Shown: positions 9,524 through 18,045 of the stretch, piece after piece
Layout: each line of letters begins with the position of its first letter
Numbering within the stretch: position 1 is the stretch's first letter
From: CAYWWY01 sp964462525
Lineage (GTDB): Bacteria > Thermotogota > Thermotogae > MWEM01
Reading direction: 5' to 3'
DNA: 64,000 bases
Assembly: GCA_964462525.1 (NCBI GenBank)
Contig: CAYWWY010000001.1
Location: forward strand, 1 to 64,000
Notes under the pieces: generated by a model
The model's input: the letters and a program-made list of their open reading frames with translations, nothing else
Database searches by the model: none
Told to the model about the DNA's origin: nothing
Translations under genes and position numbers: made by a program

Positions 9524-9757
9524 AGTTGGCGCCCCCCTCATAAAGGATAAATCACCCGTTGAATCGTGATTATTATACCATAGATGAGCTTTTCGCCCAT
9601 CATTATTGAGAATGATATGGGAGAGGGATTGTCTCTTTGAAAGGTTCGGGATTGGTGTATCAGCGTTGGAATGAAAAAGAAGTGATAATTCCGCAAGGAT
9701 ATGGGAGGTAATGAAGGATATTTATCCAGTAGAGTAACTGAAGGCACGTATCGGAAT

Positions 9758-9786
9758 TTGAAAAAGGGAAGGAAATCGTGTAGAAT
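9758..9786 (+). promoter_or_regulatory. Sigma-70-type promoter of lacI-PFK unit
   Basis: TTGAAA (9758-9763) and TAGAAT (9781-9786) are separated by 17 bases. It is 40 bases before the TTG start of the LacI-type regulator and its -10 box overlaps the palindromic operator. Confidence 0.75.
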
Positions 9787-9800
9787 GGAAACGTTTCCAT
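9785..9800. promoter_or_regulatory. Perfect palindromic LacI-family operator
   Basis: ATGGAAACGTTTCCAT is a perfect 16-base palindrome with a central CG, as in LacI/GalR-family operators. It starts at the second last base of the -10 box, so a bound repressor would block initiation. The regulator gene begins 26 bases later, which implies autoregulation and joint control of the PFK gene. Confidence 0.8.
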
Positions 9801-9825
9801 TTGGAAAAAAAAGGAGTCTTGGAGT

Positions 9826-10815
9826 TTGGAAAGAATCACTATTAGAGATGTTGCCAAAGAAGCAGGAGTAGGGATTGGCACTGTGTCTCGGGCTTTGAAT
9901 GGCGGTGTAATAAAAAAAGAGACACGGGAGAAAATTCTAAAAGCGGTAAAAAAACTAGGATACGCGCCGAATTGGTATGCGCGAATTTTGGCGGGGGGAA
10001 AGACCCGTAGAGTCATGCTTATCACTCCGGAAATCCGAACTGAGTTTCATTGGCGCGTGATTAAAAGTTTCGACGAGTATCTTGATCAGCTTGATTTTGA
10101 GACAGTGATCTATCCGATTATCTCCGAAAACCGGATTGCGAAGATCCGATCTGGTTCATGTATTACCGAAGAGGTCGATGCGGTTGTTTTGTGTACCCTA
10201 ACTCTCAACAACGTTTTTGGCTCGGAATATGAGCCGATCAAACCGATGGTTCTATTGGAAACTGCACAGGAAAATTATGACAGTATTGACTTGGATAATA
10301 CGCTTGGTGGGGAAATGGCCGCAAAAATCCTTCTCAGTCATGAGGCAAAGGACTTTTTTGTTCTCCATACTCGGGAAAAAGACCCATTCAGAATCAGCCA
10401 AAGTATTTCGGCCCGGTTGGAGGGGTTTCGATCTGGTTTGAAAAAAGCAGGAATATGTCTAAGCCCTCAAAACATCCTACATTCTGAGATCTTCAGTGGT
10501 CCTTCTCATGATCAGATCGTTCAAATATTTGAAAAATACCGGAATCCCGCGATTTTTGCCCTTATAGATAATTTTGCCTTACCGATCTTGGATATTGCTT
10601 CTTCGCTCAAAAAGATTCCCGGCAAAGACTTCTTTCTTGTTGGATATGACGATCAAACTTGGACGGAAGAAGCTGGCCTGACCACGATCCATCAACCAAT
10701 CGAAGAAATGGGCATTCAAGCCGCTCAATTAGTTGTGCAAAAGCTTCAAAACCCGGGATTGAGCGCGCAACAGATTCGATTGGCTCCGAAACCTGTGATC
10801 CGAAATACTGCTTGA
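9826..10815 (+). CDS. LacI-family transcriptional regulator
   Basis: The 329-residue protein has the LacI helix-turn-helix at residues 3-24 (ITIRDVAKEAGVGIGTVSRA), the hinge helix region up to about 60, then a periplasmic-binding-protein-like sensor domain ending in VGYDDQTW and TTIHQPIEEMGIQAAQLV. The effector is unknown, presumably a sugar or sugar phosphate. The start is TTG with AAGGAG upstream. The gene is 44 bases upstream of PPi-PFK on the same strand, so it probably controls both itself and that glycolytic step through the operator at 9785-9800. Confidence 0.92.
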   Translation: MERITIRDVAKEAGVGIGTVSRALNGGVIKKETREKILKAVKKLGYAPNWYARILAGGKTRRVMLITPEIRTEFHWRVIKSFDEYLDQLDFETVIYPIISENRIAKIRSGSCITEEVDAVVLCTLTLNNVFGSEYEPIKPMVLLETAQENYDSIDLDNTLGGEMAAKILLSHEAKDFFVLHTREKDPFRISQSISARLEGFRSGLKKAGICLSPQNILHSEIFSGPSHDQIVQIFEKYRNPAIFALIDNFALPILDIASSLKKIPGKDFFLVGYDDQTWTEEAGLTTIHQPIEEMGIQAAQLVVQKLQNPGLSAQQIRLAPKPVIRNTA

Positions 10816-10859
10816 TCTGATTGATCAAACCAAACATGATTCATGTAAAGGGGGGGCTA

Positions 10860-12080
10860 ATGAAAGGAAACGCGTTATACGCTCAGTCTGGAGGGGTTAC
10901 TTCGGTCATCAATGCATCGGCTTATGGGGTTATCAAAGCTGCTATTCAATCTCCGGTTATTCACCGTGTTTTTGGAGCAGTAAATGGGATCAATGGTGTT
11001 CTCTCGGGCGAGCTGATCGATGTGGGATCTCAGGATCCTGTTCAGATTGCGCGGATTCCTTTTACCCCCGGAGCGATTTTCGGGTCCTGCCGGAAAAAGT
11101 TGACCGAGCAGGAAGAATTTGCGCGATTGTTTCATACATTTAAGCAGTATGATATCGGATATTTCTTCTATAATGGTGGCAATGACTCGATGGATACTGC
11201 TTCAAAGATTGCTCGCAATGCTCAAGAGATAGGGTATCCGCTTCAAGTCCTTGGGATACCGAAAACTGTGGATAATGATTTGGAAGGGACAGACCATTGT
11301 CCCGGATACGGTTCTGCCGCAAAGTATACGGCAGTATCTGTGATGGAAGCAACCCGAGATGTCCTTTCGATGAGCGCTGATTCCACCCAGGTTTTCATTT
11401 TGGAGTCGATGGGCCGTCACGCAGGATGGTTGACGGCGGCCGCCTCTCTCGCTTTTTCCTATGAATCGAATGGTGCATTGATTCTTCTTTTCCCCGAAGA
11501 ACCATTTGATGAAACCCGGTTTATTCATCGTTTGGAAACCGCTGTTGCTGACCATGGATACTGTACTGTTGTCGTGTCCGAAGGGTTGAAAACAAAAGGA
11601 GGAGTATTTCTTTCAGCCTCTTCTTCTTCAGATGCTTTTGGTAATGTTCAGCTTGGAAAGGTATCCGGTATTCTCGAATCCATAATCGAAGAGAGGCTTT
11701 CCCGAAAAGCCCATGTATGCATTCCGGATTATCTTCAACGGTCTTCTCGACACCTTTCCAGTTATACAGACTGGAAAGAGGCAGTTGAAGTAGGACAAGC
11801 AGCTGTGGATTTCGCAACCAAACAATCTTGTTTGGGCCTTATGGTGATAATTGACCGTACAAGCAATCAACCGTATCAGGTCCAATACCGGACCATCCCT
11901 CTGGAGAAAGTAGCCAACCAAACAAAGGCGTTTCCGGAAAGGTATCGAGTACCGGGAGAGATGATGGCGAATGATTCATTCAAAGAATACGCATTACCGC
12001 TTATACAAGGCGAAGCGCCCAATCTATGGATGGAGGGGTTGCCCCTTCATGCCAAACTTTCATTATCTTTTGATGAATGA
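10860..12080 (+). CDS. pfp: PPi-dependent 6-phosphofructokinase
   Basis: The 406-residue protein belongs to the phosphofructokinase family. The motif at 106-110 is GGNDS, with Asp where ATP-type enzymes have Gly, and 134-140 is PKTVDND, with Lys in the position that is Gly in ATP-type enzymes; both mark the pyrophosphate-dependent group. SMGRHAGWLTAAA and the EGLKTKGG region follow. It interconverts fructose-6-phosphate and fructose-1,6-bisphosphate reversibly with PPi. The frame is open 13 codons earlier, but AAGGGGGG just before ATG 10860 sets the start. Co-transcription with the LacI-type gene is likely. Phosphate donor should be tested, since motif rules have exceptions. Confidence 0.9.
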   Translation: MKGNALYAQSGGVTSVINASAYGVIKAAIQSPVIHRVFGAVNGINGVLSGELIDVGSQDPVQIARIPFTPGAIFGSCRKKLTEQEEFARLFHTFKQYDIGYFFYNGGNDSMDTASKIARNAQEIGYPLQVLGIPKTVDNDLEGTDHCPGYGSAAKYTAVSVMEATRDVLSMSADSTQVFILESMGRHAGWLTAAASLAFSYESNGALILLFPEEPFDETRFIHRLETAVADHGYCTVVVSEGLKTKGGVFLSASSSSDAFGNVQLGKVSGILESIIEERLSRKAHVCIPDYLQRSSRHLSSYTDWKEAVEVGQAAVDFATKQSCLGLMVIIDRTSNQPYQVQYRTIPLEKVANQTKAFPERYRVPGEMMANDSFKEYALPLIQGEAPNLWMEGLPLHAKLSLSFDE

Positions 12081-12463
12081 TCACGTTTTTTTGATTTCTA
12101 TTACTCCTCGAAAAAAAGGATACTTGTCTTTGAGTGCTTGCGCAAATTATTGCATACTTCTATTGGAATCAATACCACTCTCTTGAACCATACCGGGTAA
12201 ACCATTCCTGGATCAAGTGATCCAGCGCATTGAACCTACGGACAAACAGCGCATACGAATTGATCGAGCGATCGCGTGATGCTCTTTTTCAGATTCCGTG
12301 GATCTGCTTTTATTGAATAGGTGCGTCGAATAAAGAGAATCGGTTAATCCTTACAGTTCCTTCCATCCATTGTGATATAATACGGACAAAGGCATTGAAT
12401 CCATTAAGGATTTGCCTTATAAGCGGGTTTTCTGCACATTAAATTCCTATGAAGGGCGGGTTC
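12081..12463. promoter_or_regulatory. Intergenic region with two dyads and HD-GYP promoter
   Basis: This gene-free stretch has an 18-base perfect dyad, CTGGATCA-AG-TGATCCAG (12208-12225), and a second, shorter one, GATCG-AG-CGATC (12262-12273), both centred on AG and about 50 bases apart. A promoter with TTACAG (12351-12356), a 19-base spacer and TGATATAAT (12373-12381) precedes the HD-GYP gene. No clear terminator for the PFK transcript is visible and no RNA gene is recognised. Confidence 0.5.
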
Positions 12464-14515
12464 ATGAACTCTACAATAATCAGCAGGATAATCGGGCCTG
12501 TATTTGCGGGTTTGATCAAGAAGGTCTTTGTTCTTTTTTTATGGTTTCTGTCCCCTCTTTTGCATGCTGCAGATTTTTCTCATCAGTGGGAGCGTACTCT
12601 TTATCCTGTTTTTTTTGACACACAGGCAGCATTGGCTGAGAAAGAAATGGGATCCTCTCGCGATCTTCTAACCTTTGCTGGTTTCCCAGATACGATTGTA
12701 ATGATTGCTTTTCTAATTGGAAGTCTCATTGTGATCGCCTTTTTGATTACCCGGAGACTCCGTAGAAAATATAGGAACCAATCGGATCGAGAACCGCAAG
12801 TTGGTCAAATTATCGATACAGCTCCGTTCGCATTCTTTCAAATTCTTGCCTCTGTACAAGGGGAATTGCGTGTTTTGTATGTTAATCCCTCTTTCGAGAA
12901 AACGATGGGTATCTGCCTAACTGAATCAAGGGCTGGAATAGACAACTTTTGGGATATGATTCATCCTGAAGATCGAGATGCCTTTCGGAATCGGCTCAGT
13001 ATCCGAAATTCTTTATCTGCTCCAATACAGTTGCAGCTTCGGATCAAGATCAGGGAAACAAATAATTGGTTCAAAGTATGTATGGCTGCTGAATCTCTGA
13101 AAGATGGGCGAATTCTGTGGAATGGGTTTTTTCGCGATGATACGGAGTCAATGAGAGTAAAGAAACAGCTTCAAGAAATGATTGAAAACAACCCGATTCC
13201 CATTCAGATCGTGGATAAAGAAGGGATCACTCAAACAATCAACACTTCTTACCGAAGGCTTTTTGGGCTCCTTCCCTCTCCCGAAATCTCCGTTTTCTCT
13301 ATGCTCGAAAAGCAATTTCCTGAGCATCGGAAACTCATATGCAAAGCCAAGCAAGGTGAGGTTGTTCATTTTCCCGATTTAGATTATTCTGTTTATCTAC
13401 CCGTTAATCGGCCTGTGAACGTTCCCTTATGGATCCACATTGTTATTTTCCCATTAAAAGATGCAGCGGAACGATCTGAATGCTTCGTGCTGATGTATGA
13501 AGACATATCTCAACGAAAAGAAATAGAAAACCAATATCGATCCCTTTTTGAGAATACAGGATCAGGGATCATTGTAATTGAAGAAGACACAACAATCAGC
13601 TTGGCAAATGAACAATTTGCGAAAAGTTTGGCTTTTTCTCGGGAAGAAATCGAAAATCAAATGAGATGGACCGAACTTGCCTATGAAGATGATTTGGCTA
13701 TGATGCAGGAGCAACATAGTCTGAGAAGAAATGAACCTGCGCGGGCAAAAACGAACTATGAATTTCGGTTTCGAAATCGAAATGGGGAACTCAGGGATTT
13801 TCTTACATACGTATCTATGATTCCGGGAACCAAGAAAAGCATCGCTTCCCTAATCGATATAACAGAGCGAAAACAAGCAGAAAAGGCATTAATGGAAAGT
13901 CAAGAGCATAATCGAAGACAGCAGGGAAAGTTTCAAAAAGACCTTTTGCTTTCAATCATTCAGATTCTTGAGCTGTATGATCTGTACACGCGGGGGCATT
14001 CTGAGAACGTTGCACGGTATTCCGCTCTGATTGCAGAGAAGATTAAACCGGACCCTGAGTGGATTCGAAGGGTGTATTGGGCTGGTCTGGTGCATGATAT
14101 TGGAAAGCTGTTGGTCCCAACTCATGTATTGAACAAGGTGAACCGGCTTACAGAAAAGGAGTTCGAGCTAATCAAAATGCACCCAATATGGGGGGCGAAA
14201 GTGTTAAATACCTCCGAACAGCTTTCTGATATCGGGCAGTATGTTTTGCATCACCACGAACGATATGATGGTCAAGGATATCCGGATGGGTTGTCTGGGA
14301 AGGAAATCCCGCTTGCATCTCGCATCATCGCAGTTGCAGATGCTTTTGACGCAATGACCTGTGAGCGGGCATACCGGAAACCATTTTCTGACAAAGAAGC
14401 ATGCTTAGAGCTGAAAAAAAGTTCAGGAGCTCAGTTCGATCCGGACATCGTGGATTTGTTTATTTCTCTAAAACTTCCGATCGAAAAGGATCAAGATCAA
14501 GGAATTGGATCGTAA
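12464..14515 (+). CDS. Membrane PAS-PAS-PAS-HD-GYP signalling protein
   Basis: The 683-residue protein has a hydrophobic signal-like segment at about 8-35, a short external loop, a second membrane segment at about 77-97 and a basic stop-transfer stretch. Three PAS-like regions follow (roughly 110-235, 235-355 and 360-480; the last ends in the PAC-like SLIDITERKQAEKAL). A canonical HD-GYP domain covers 500-670, with HDIGK at 544-548 and HHERYDGQGYP ending at P607. Such domains hydrolyse cyclic di-GMP. Metal-binding residues look complete. The start at 12464 is chosen for AAGGGCGGG upstream; ATG 12449 has no ribosome binding site. Confidence 0.9.
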   Translation: MNSTIISRIIGPVFAGLIKKVFVLFLWFLSPLLHAADFSHQWERTLYPVFFDTQAALAEKEMGSSRDLLTFAGFPDTIVMIAFLIGSLIVIAFLITRRLRRKYRNQSDREPQVGQIIDTAPFAFFQILASVQGELRVLYVNPSFEKTMGICLTESRAGIDNFWDMIHPEDRDAFRNRLSIRNSLSAPIQLQLRIKIRETNNWFKVCMAAESLKDGRILWNGFFRDDTESMRVKKQLQEMIENNPIPIQIVDKEGITQTINTSYRRLFGLLPSPEISVFSMLEKQFPEHRKLICKAKQGEVVHFPDLDYSVYLPVNRPVNVPLWIHIVIFPLKDAAERSECFVLMYEDISQRKEIENQYRSLFENTGSGIIVIEEDTTISLANEQFAKSLAFSREEIENQMRWTELAYEDDLAMMQEQHSLRRNEPARAKTNYEFRFRNRNGELRDFLTYVSMIPGTKKSIASLIDITERKQAEKALMESQEHNRRQQGKFQKDLLLSIIQILELYDLYTRGHSENVARYSALIAEKIKPDPEWIRRVYWAGLVHDIGKLLVPTHVLNKVNRLTEKEFELIKMHPIWGAKVLNTSEQLSDIGQYVLHHHERYDGQGYPDGLSGKEIPLASRIIAVADAFDAMTCERAYRKPFSDKEACLELKKSSGAQFDPDIVDLFISLKLPIEKDQDQGIGS

Positions 14516-14527
14516 TTGATCGTTTCG

Positions 14528-15361
14528 TTAGAGGTTTTTACGGATCTGTTGATCAGTGTCCAAAAAGGCATTAATCTCTCCGGACATCACGATTAGCAGA
14601 TACCACCAATAGATCCCAAAGGTTATAATGGTAAGTAAGATAAAAATCCCGATATTTCTTGATTTGATTTGGTGTAAATTGCGCATATTTCCTTGGCTGT
14701 AAAACGCGTAAAATTTGGCTTTGATGTCTTGGAGCTTCTTGGAAAGGCTAAATACCATTTGCAAGTACACAGCCAGAAAGATAAACCCTAGGATGCCCAA
14801 AACAAAAACTGCTGTTGCCGGGACGAACAGCTGTATGAAGTACAATCCAAGGTAAACCCAAAATGCCCAAGGTTCTAAACGCATATTACTGATCTCTGTG
14901 TTCATAATTTGAATATCTGCTAGAGAACGTTGATCCGATTTTACGCTCTGCATCCTTTGAAGTATCGTTTGAGTGTTCTTGATATTTCCGTTCAGTGTTT
15001 GGGACCATTGAAAGATGACTAAAGCTTGGAAGACCATCACAAGAATTCCAATCACTACGGAAAAAAACAAAATTCCTGCTCCTGCGGCAGCCCCTGCAAG
15101 AATGTTCCCTGTTGCAAGCGTGCTGATCGCGTAGAAAGACCCTACCCATATTAGAACGATATTCACAATCCCCAAAAGCAGTGCTGCTATGGCAAAGTTT
15201 TTGCTCACCCTTTTCTCCTCTGAGAAATCCAAAAAAGCACTTTCCCGGAACGAACCCGTTCTTTCTTGAAACGAGCCCGAATCTTCCACAAGGGTTGAAC
15301 CACAACTAATACAGAACTTCGCGTCGTTTTGGTTTTCTTTTCCGCACTTGGCACAAAACAT
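14528..15361 (-). CDS. Zinc-ribbon membrane protein with DUF4234-like end
   Basis: The 277-residue protein opens with a four-cysteine zinc ribbon (CAKCGKENQNDAKFCISCG), then a polar linker, then about six hydrophobic segments. The last part, RNIGIFILLTIITFGIYWWY, resembles the DUF4234 signature. Function is unknown. Start: the ATG at 15361 is eight bases after GGAG; a GTG three codons upstream is too close to it. It lies 22 bases after a second zinc-ribbon gene on the same strand and shares its strong promoter. Confidence 0.7.
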   Translation of the reverse strand: MFCAKCGKENQNDAKFCISCGSTLVEDSGSFQERTGSFRESAFLDFSEEKRVSKNFAIAALLLGIVNIVLIWVGSFYAISTLATGNILAGAAAGAGILFFSVVIGILVMVFQALVIFQWSQTLNGNIKNTQTILQRMQSVKSDQRSLADIQIMNTEISNMRLEPWAFWVYLGLYFIQLFVPATAVFVLGILGFIFLAVYLQMVFSLSKKLQDIKAKFYAFYSQGNMRNLHQIKSRNIGIFILLTIITFGIYWWYLLIVMSGEINAFLDTDQQIRKNL

Positions 15362-15383
15362 CGATTTCACTCCTCTCCGGTCT

Positions 15384-16310
15384 TTAGATAAACGGATCTA
15401 CCGATTGCTCAGGTGCGCCGTTTTCTCCTCGTTTTAACGAAGAACCACACTCACTGCAGAATTGGTCATCAGCCTGCACGATGGCTCCACAGCTTTGGCA
15501 CTTTGGCATTTCTTCGGTAATCGTACCTTTTTCTTCTACGGAGTTTTGATTGTTTTCTTCGTGATCACTGCCCCCTCGGTTTTTCCCAGGAAGAGGTTTA
15601 GGAGGCGGTTGTAACTCGTGGATTTTTGCAACGACTTCATCCATTTGGTCGGTTAGATCTTTTCGGAATTGAAAGGTGGATTTTTGGGAAGTATGTTCGA
15701 TTTCCAGAGTGCCTGCAAGCCAATTGGAGTCTTTGGTAATCTTCGTGACCGATTCATAAGGAATGGCATCGAAATTGAGGTGGAAAGATCCGTGATGACT
15801 TAAAAAGGCTGATAGTCCCTTCTTGAATATAAAAACCCGATGAGTGGTGAGAAAAAGAAACTGAGATTTCCAGCTTCCCGATGCAGACATGTGAATCATT
15901 TCTTCTTGAATCAAAGACGATTGAAGCTTCTCAATGGTTTCTTTATCCGTAACCCGCTCACCAATCTCAGGAAAGATGTAAAACCGTTCTTCTTCGATTT
16001 GTTGAACGGCATCTTCCCAGATGAAATCCAACATTCTTGTTCGTTCTGGATCGCCAGTTTGAGCGATTTGCTCATGAATTTTTTCTTTGGGCTGATTCTG
16101 GCGAATCAGAGACTTTGCTTCTTCAAGGATTTCTGACTGCTTGTTCAGTAGATCCTCCCACACCTGTTCAGCGATTGGCGATAACTCGCGTGCTAACGAT
16201 CGACTAATCAGGTTAATCGACTTCTCTCTTTTCTCTCGCTCAAAGAAGTGGGTTTTCACCCATTCAGGGATCTGACGGATAATCTGGATTCCGTCCTTTT
16301 CTAAATCCAT
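15384..16310 (-). CDS. Unrecognised cytoplasmic protein with PH-like core and C-terminal zinc ribbon
   Basis: The 308-residue protein has no membrane segment. Residues 1-120 are helical and charged (ISRSLARELSPIAEQVWEDLL). Residues 125-220 contain FLFLTTHRVFIFKKG and IPYESVTKITKDSNWLAGTLEI, the pattern of bacterial PH-like domains that often bind membranes or partners. A Pro-rich linker leads to a C-terminal four-cysteine zinc ribbon (CQSCGAIVQADDQFCSECG). The next gene also has a zinc ribbon, at its N-terminus. I do not recognise a specific family; a membrane-associated scaffold or regulator is possible. Confidence 0.6.
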   Translation of the reverse strand: MDLEKDGIQIIRQIPEWVKTHFFEREKREKSINLISRSLARELSPIAEQVWEDLLNKQSEILEEAKSLIRQNQPKEKIHEQIAQTGDPERTRMLDFIWEDAVQQIEEERFYIFPEIGERVTDKETIEKLQSSLIQEEMIHMSASGSWKSQFLFLTTHRVFIFKKGLSAFLSHHGSFHLNFDAIPYESVTKITKDSNWLAGTLEIEHTSQKSTFQFRKDLTDQMDEVVAKIHELQPPPKPLPGKNRGGSDHEENNQNSVEEKGTITEEMPKCQSCGAIVQADDQFCSECGSSLKRGENGAPEQSVDPFI

Positions 16311-16383
16311 TGTTTTATCCCCCCTTTTCGATTATGAACCAATTCTTCCTTTGCTACAAAAAGTGAAACATGCTGGTACTAAG

Positions 16384-16413
16384 ATTATAGTACAAAGGTG
16401 CATTGATTGTCAA
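16384..16413 (-). promoter_or_regulatory. Strong sigma-70-type promoter for zinc-ribbon pair
   Basis: On the minus strand TTGACA (16413-16408) and TATAAT (16389-16384) are 18 bases apart. The start codon of the zinc-ribbon gene is 73 bases further. Confidence 0.85.
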
Positions 16414-16480
16414 TATCCCGAATGTGGAATTTGAGTCTCTTTGGAATAAGATTAAGAAATGAGTGCTAATGTCAATGGGT

Positions 16481-17527
16481 CTAAGGAGGTGGATTGTCTT
16501 GAGGCAAGAGGGAAAGGATATGATTGCATAATCCTTCCAGTTGAGAAACACTTGTTTTTCCAACGACAGTTACTTCAAAAAGACCTTTTCGCTTCTGATA
16601 AACGGTGTAATCCTGGGGTACTTTGTCTTCCAAACGAAGGGGTATGTTGTGAAAGCTCATTCCTTCATACAGTTGGATAATCGTTACTCCAACGGGAGCC
16701 TCCATACCTGTATCGATTGTAAGAAAAACTGCGCGCCCATCTTTAAACTCCAAAAGGTCTGTCTGGATGATCGAGTATTCATTGGCAATCCGATTAATAT
16801 AGGGTACTTGGGAGTCAATCATTGACAATTGTCTTTCAGCCAATTCCGCGTTGATTGATTCGGATTCTGTTTCTGCAATTTCCTCAGCGAGAGGAATGGC
16901 TTCATACCAATTGATCTGGCGTTGAAACTGTCGTTCTTCTGCATTATCGAGATTGTCATATACCATGATGGAGAGGAGGTCTGTTTTCTGGCGTTCAATC
17001 CGGATTATTTGAAAGCTTTCCTGAAGCACAATCGCACGGAAAAGAGAATCATCGTGAAACTGAACAAATAAATAATAGGCAGGAATCCCAGTATAGTTGA
17101 TCTCACTGTAATTAAAATCCAGAGTTTCATTTGCGATCCGCTCTAGAAAGACATCTTCAAGGTCTTTCAAAACAAGGCTCACTTCTTCTCTCATCCCATA
17201 TTGGATGATATAGCCAACATTGCCTTTCCGATACCAGGTGAGTGAATACGGCATTTTCAATGTTACGATCTTGTCTGTTCCTTGGCGAAGGATAAACTCG
17301 TATCTGTATCGAATATTGTTCCCGGTCTCCATAAAAATACGAGTACCTTGGATGGTACTTTGATGATAACTTTCTATAATTTTGCTAATGAAAGGGTCCA
17401 GACAGCCATAGTCGTCAGGAGAGGTTCCACGGAAATCGTAAGCAACAGAAAAAGAGGGAAGCGCAATTAAGATTACACAAATGACAAAAAGAATTCTTTG
17501 GTTTTGAGAAGGAAAAGGAATAGGCAT
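16481..17527 (-). CDS. Secreted RseB/LolA-like protein of the sigma locus
   Basis: The 348-residue protein has a signal peptide at about 1-29 ending in SFSVA. The first part (YDFRGTSPDDYG..., KIVTLKMPYSLTWYRKGNVGYI) looks like the RseB/LolA beta half-barrel, and the last 90 residues (EAPVGVTIIQLYEGMSF..., KGLFEVTVVGKTSVSQLEGLCNHIL) resemble the C-terminal domain of MucB/RseB or DUF4367 proteins. The assignment rests on fold-level pattern and on position directly downstream of the anti-sigma gene. In proteobacteria RseB binds the anti-sigma factor RseA and protects it from cleavage. The protein likely acts outside the cytoplasmic membrane. Confidence in the family is moderate. Confidence 0.6.
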   Translation of the reverse strand: MPIPFPSQNQRILFVICVILIALPSFSVAYDFRGTSPDDYGCLDPFISKIIESYHQSTIQGTRIFMETGNNIRYRYEFILRQGTDKIVTLKMPYSLTWYRKGNVGYIIQYGMREEVSLVLKDLEDVFLERIANETLDFNYSEINYTGIPAYYLFVQFHDDSLFRAIVLQESFQIIRIERQKTDLLSIMVYDNLDNAEERQFQRQINWYEAIPLAEEIAETESESINAELAERQLSMIDSQVPYINRIANEYSIIQTDLLEFKDGRAVFLTIDTGMEAPVGVTIIQLYEGMSFHNIPLRLEDKVPQDYTVYQKRKGLFEVTVVGKTSVSQLEGLCNHILSLLPQDNPPP

Positions 17528-17544
17528 GAATACCCAACTTAGGT

Positions 17545-18045
17545 CTATTCGCCGTCGTGAAGCAATTTGATGATTTTGTCTTTGTTGATGGAAATGTCTG
17601 CAGTATTTGGATGAAGATGTGTATAAGATGCATCTGCTGTTTCCGAGGTGCGAATCATTTCCATGCTCTTATCGATAATCATCCGATAGCGATTGTTGGT
17701 ATTATGGATATCTATAAAGGCGTTCACACCAAAAAACCCGATGACAAATGTTGCCGCAATGGCTCCGATTTGATACGGAAGAGATTTCCTGCGTTTGATT
17801 CTGCGGATGAAACGATCTTTTGAAAGCTGGCTAGAAGCGTAATGAATCCGAGACTTCTGATAACTCACATATTGATGATATACGCGGAATGCGCGCGCGC
17901 AATCCGAGCAATCTGCAATATGCAAACGAAATTCCGTAAGCTCATCTTTGGAAAGAGTGTGGTCGAAATAACGGTTGATCCAGTCTTCACGTAATTCATT
18001 GCAATCCATCCTTGAATTACCCCCTTTTTCCACTGGGTCGGTCAC
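17545..18045 (-). CDS. Zinc-finger anti-sigma factor
   Basis: The 166-residue protein has the anti-sigma zinc motif H42-x3-C46-x2-C49 (LHIADCSDCARAF), a basic stretch at 80-88, one membrane segment at about 90-111 and an external C-terminal tail. This is the layout of RseA/RsiW-type anti-sigma factors that hold an ECF sigma at the membrane. The GTG start overlaps the sigma stop (GTGA) and follows AAAGGA, so coupled translation with its target sigma is likely. An alternative start is ATG 18009, which follows AAAGGGGG at longer spacing and gives the more common MDCNEL beginning. Confidence 0.85.
   Translation of the reverse strand: MTDPVEKGGNSRMDCNELREDWINRYFDHTLSKDELTEFRLHIADCSDCARAFRVYHQYVSYQKSRIHYASSQLSKDRFIRRIKRRKSLPYQIGAIAATFVIGFFGVNAFIDIHNTNNRYRMIIDKSMEMIRTSETADASYTHLHPNTADISINKDKIIKLLHDGE

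Larger units (their letters stand above)
9524..9825. promoter_or_regulatory. Divergent regulatory region between pcp-glpK and lacI-type gene
   Basis: This 302-base gene-free stretch holds a minus-strand extended -10 TGGTATAAT (9572-9580) for pcp-glpK. A dyad ATCATT-N6-AATGAT (9599-9616) overlaps the expected -35 position of that promoter. The lacI promoter and operator on the plus strand are listed separately. No coding frame is supported in between. Confidence 0.5.

Noticed and set aside
9599..9616. Fur/PerR box reading of the pcp-glpK dyad
   Set aside because: The arms do not fit the TGATAATnATTATCA pattern closely enough; kept only as an unnamed dyad.
16461..16475. CIRCE half-site GAGTGCTAA next to a TTGACA
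   Set aside because: Only one arm of the HrcA operator is present; the second arm at nine bases is missing and no heat-shock gene follows.
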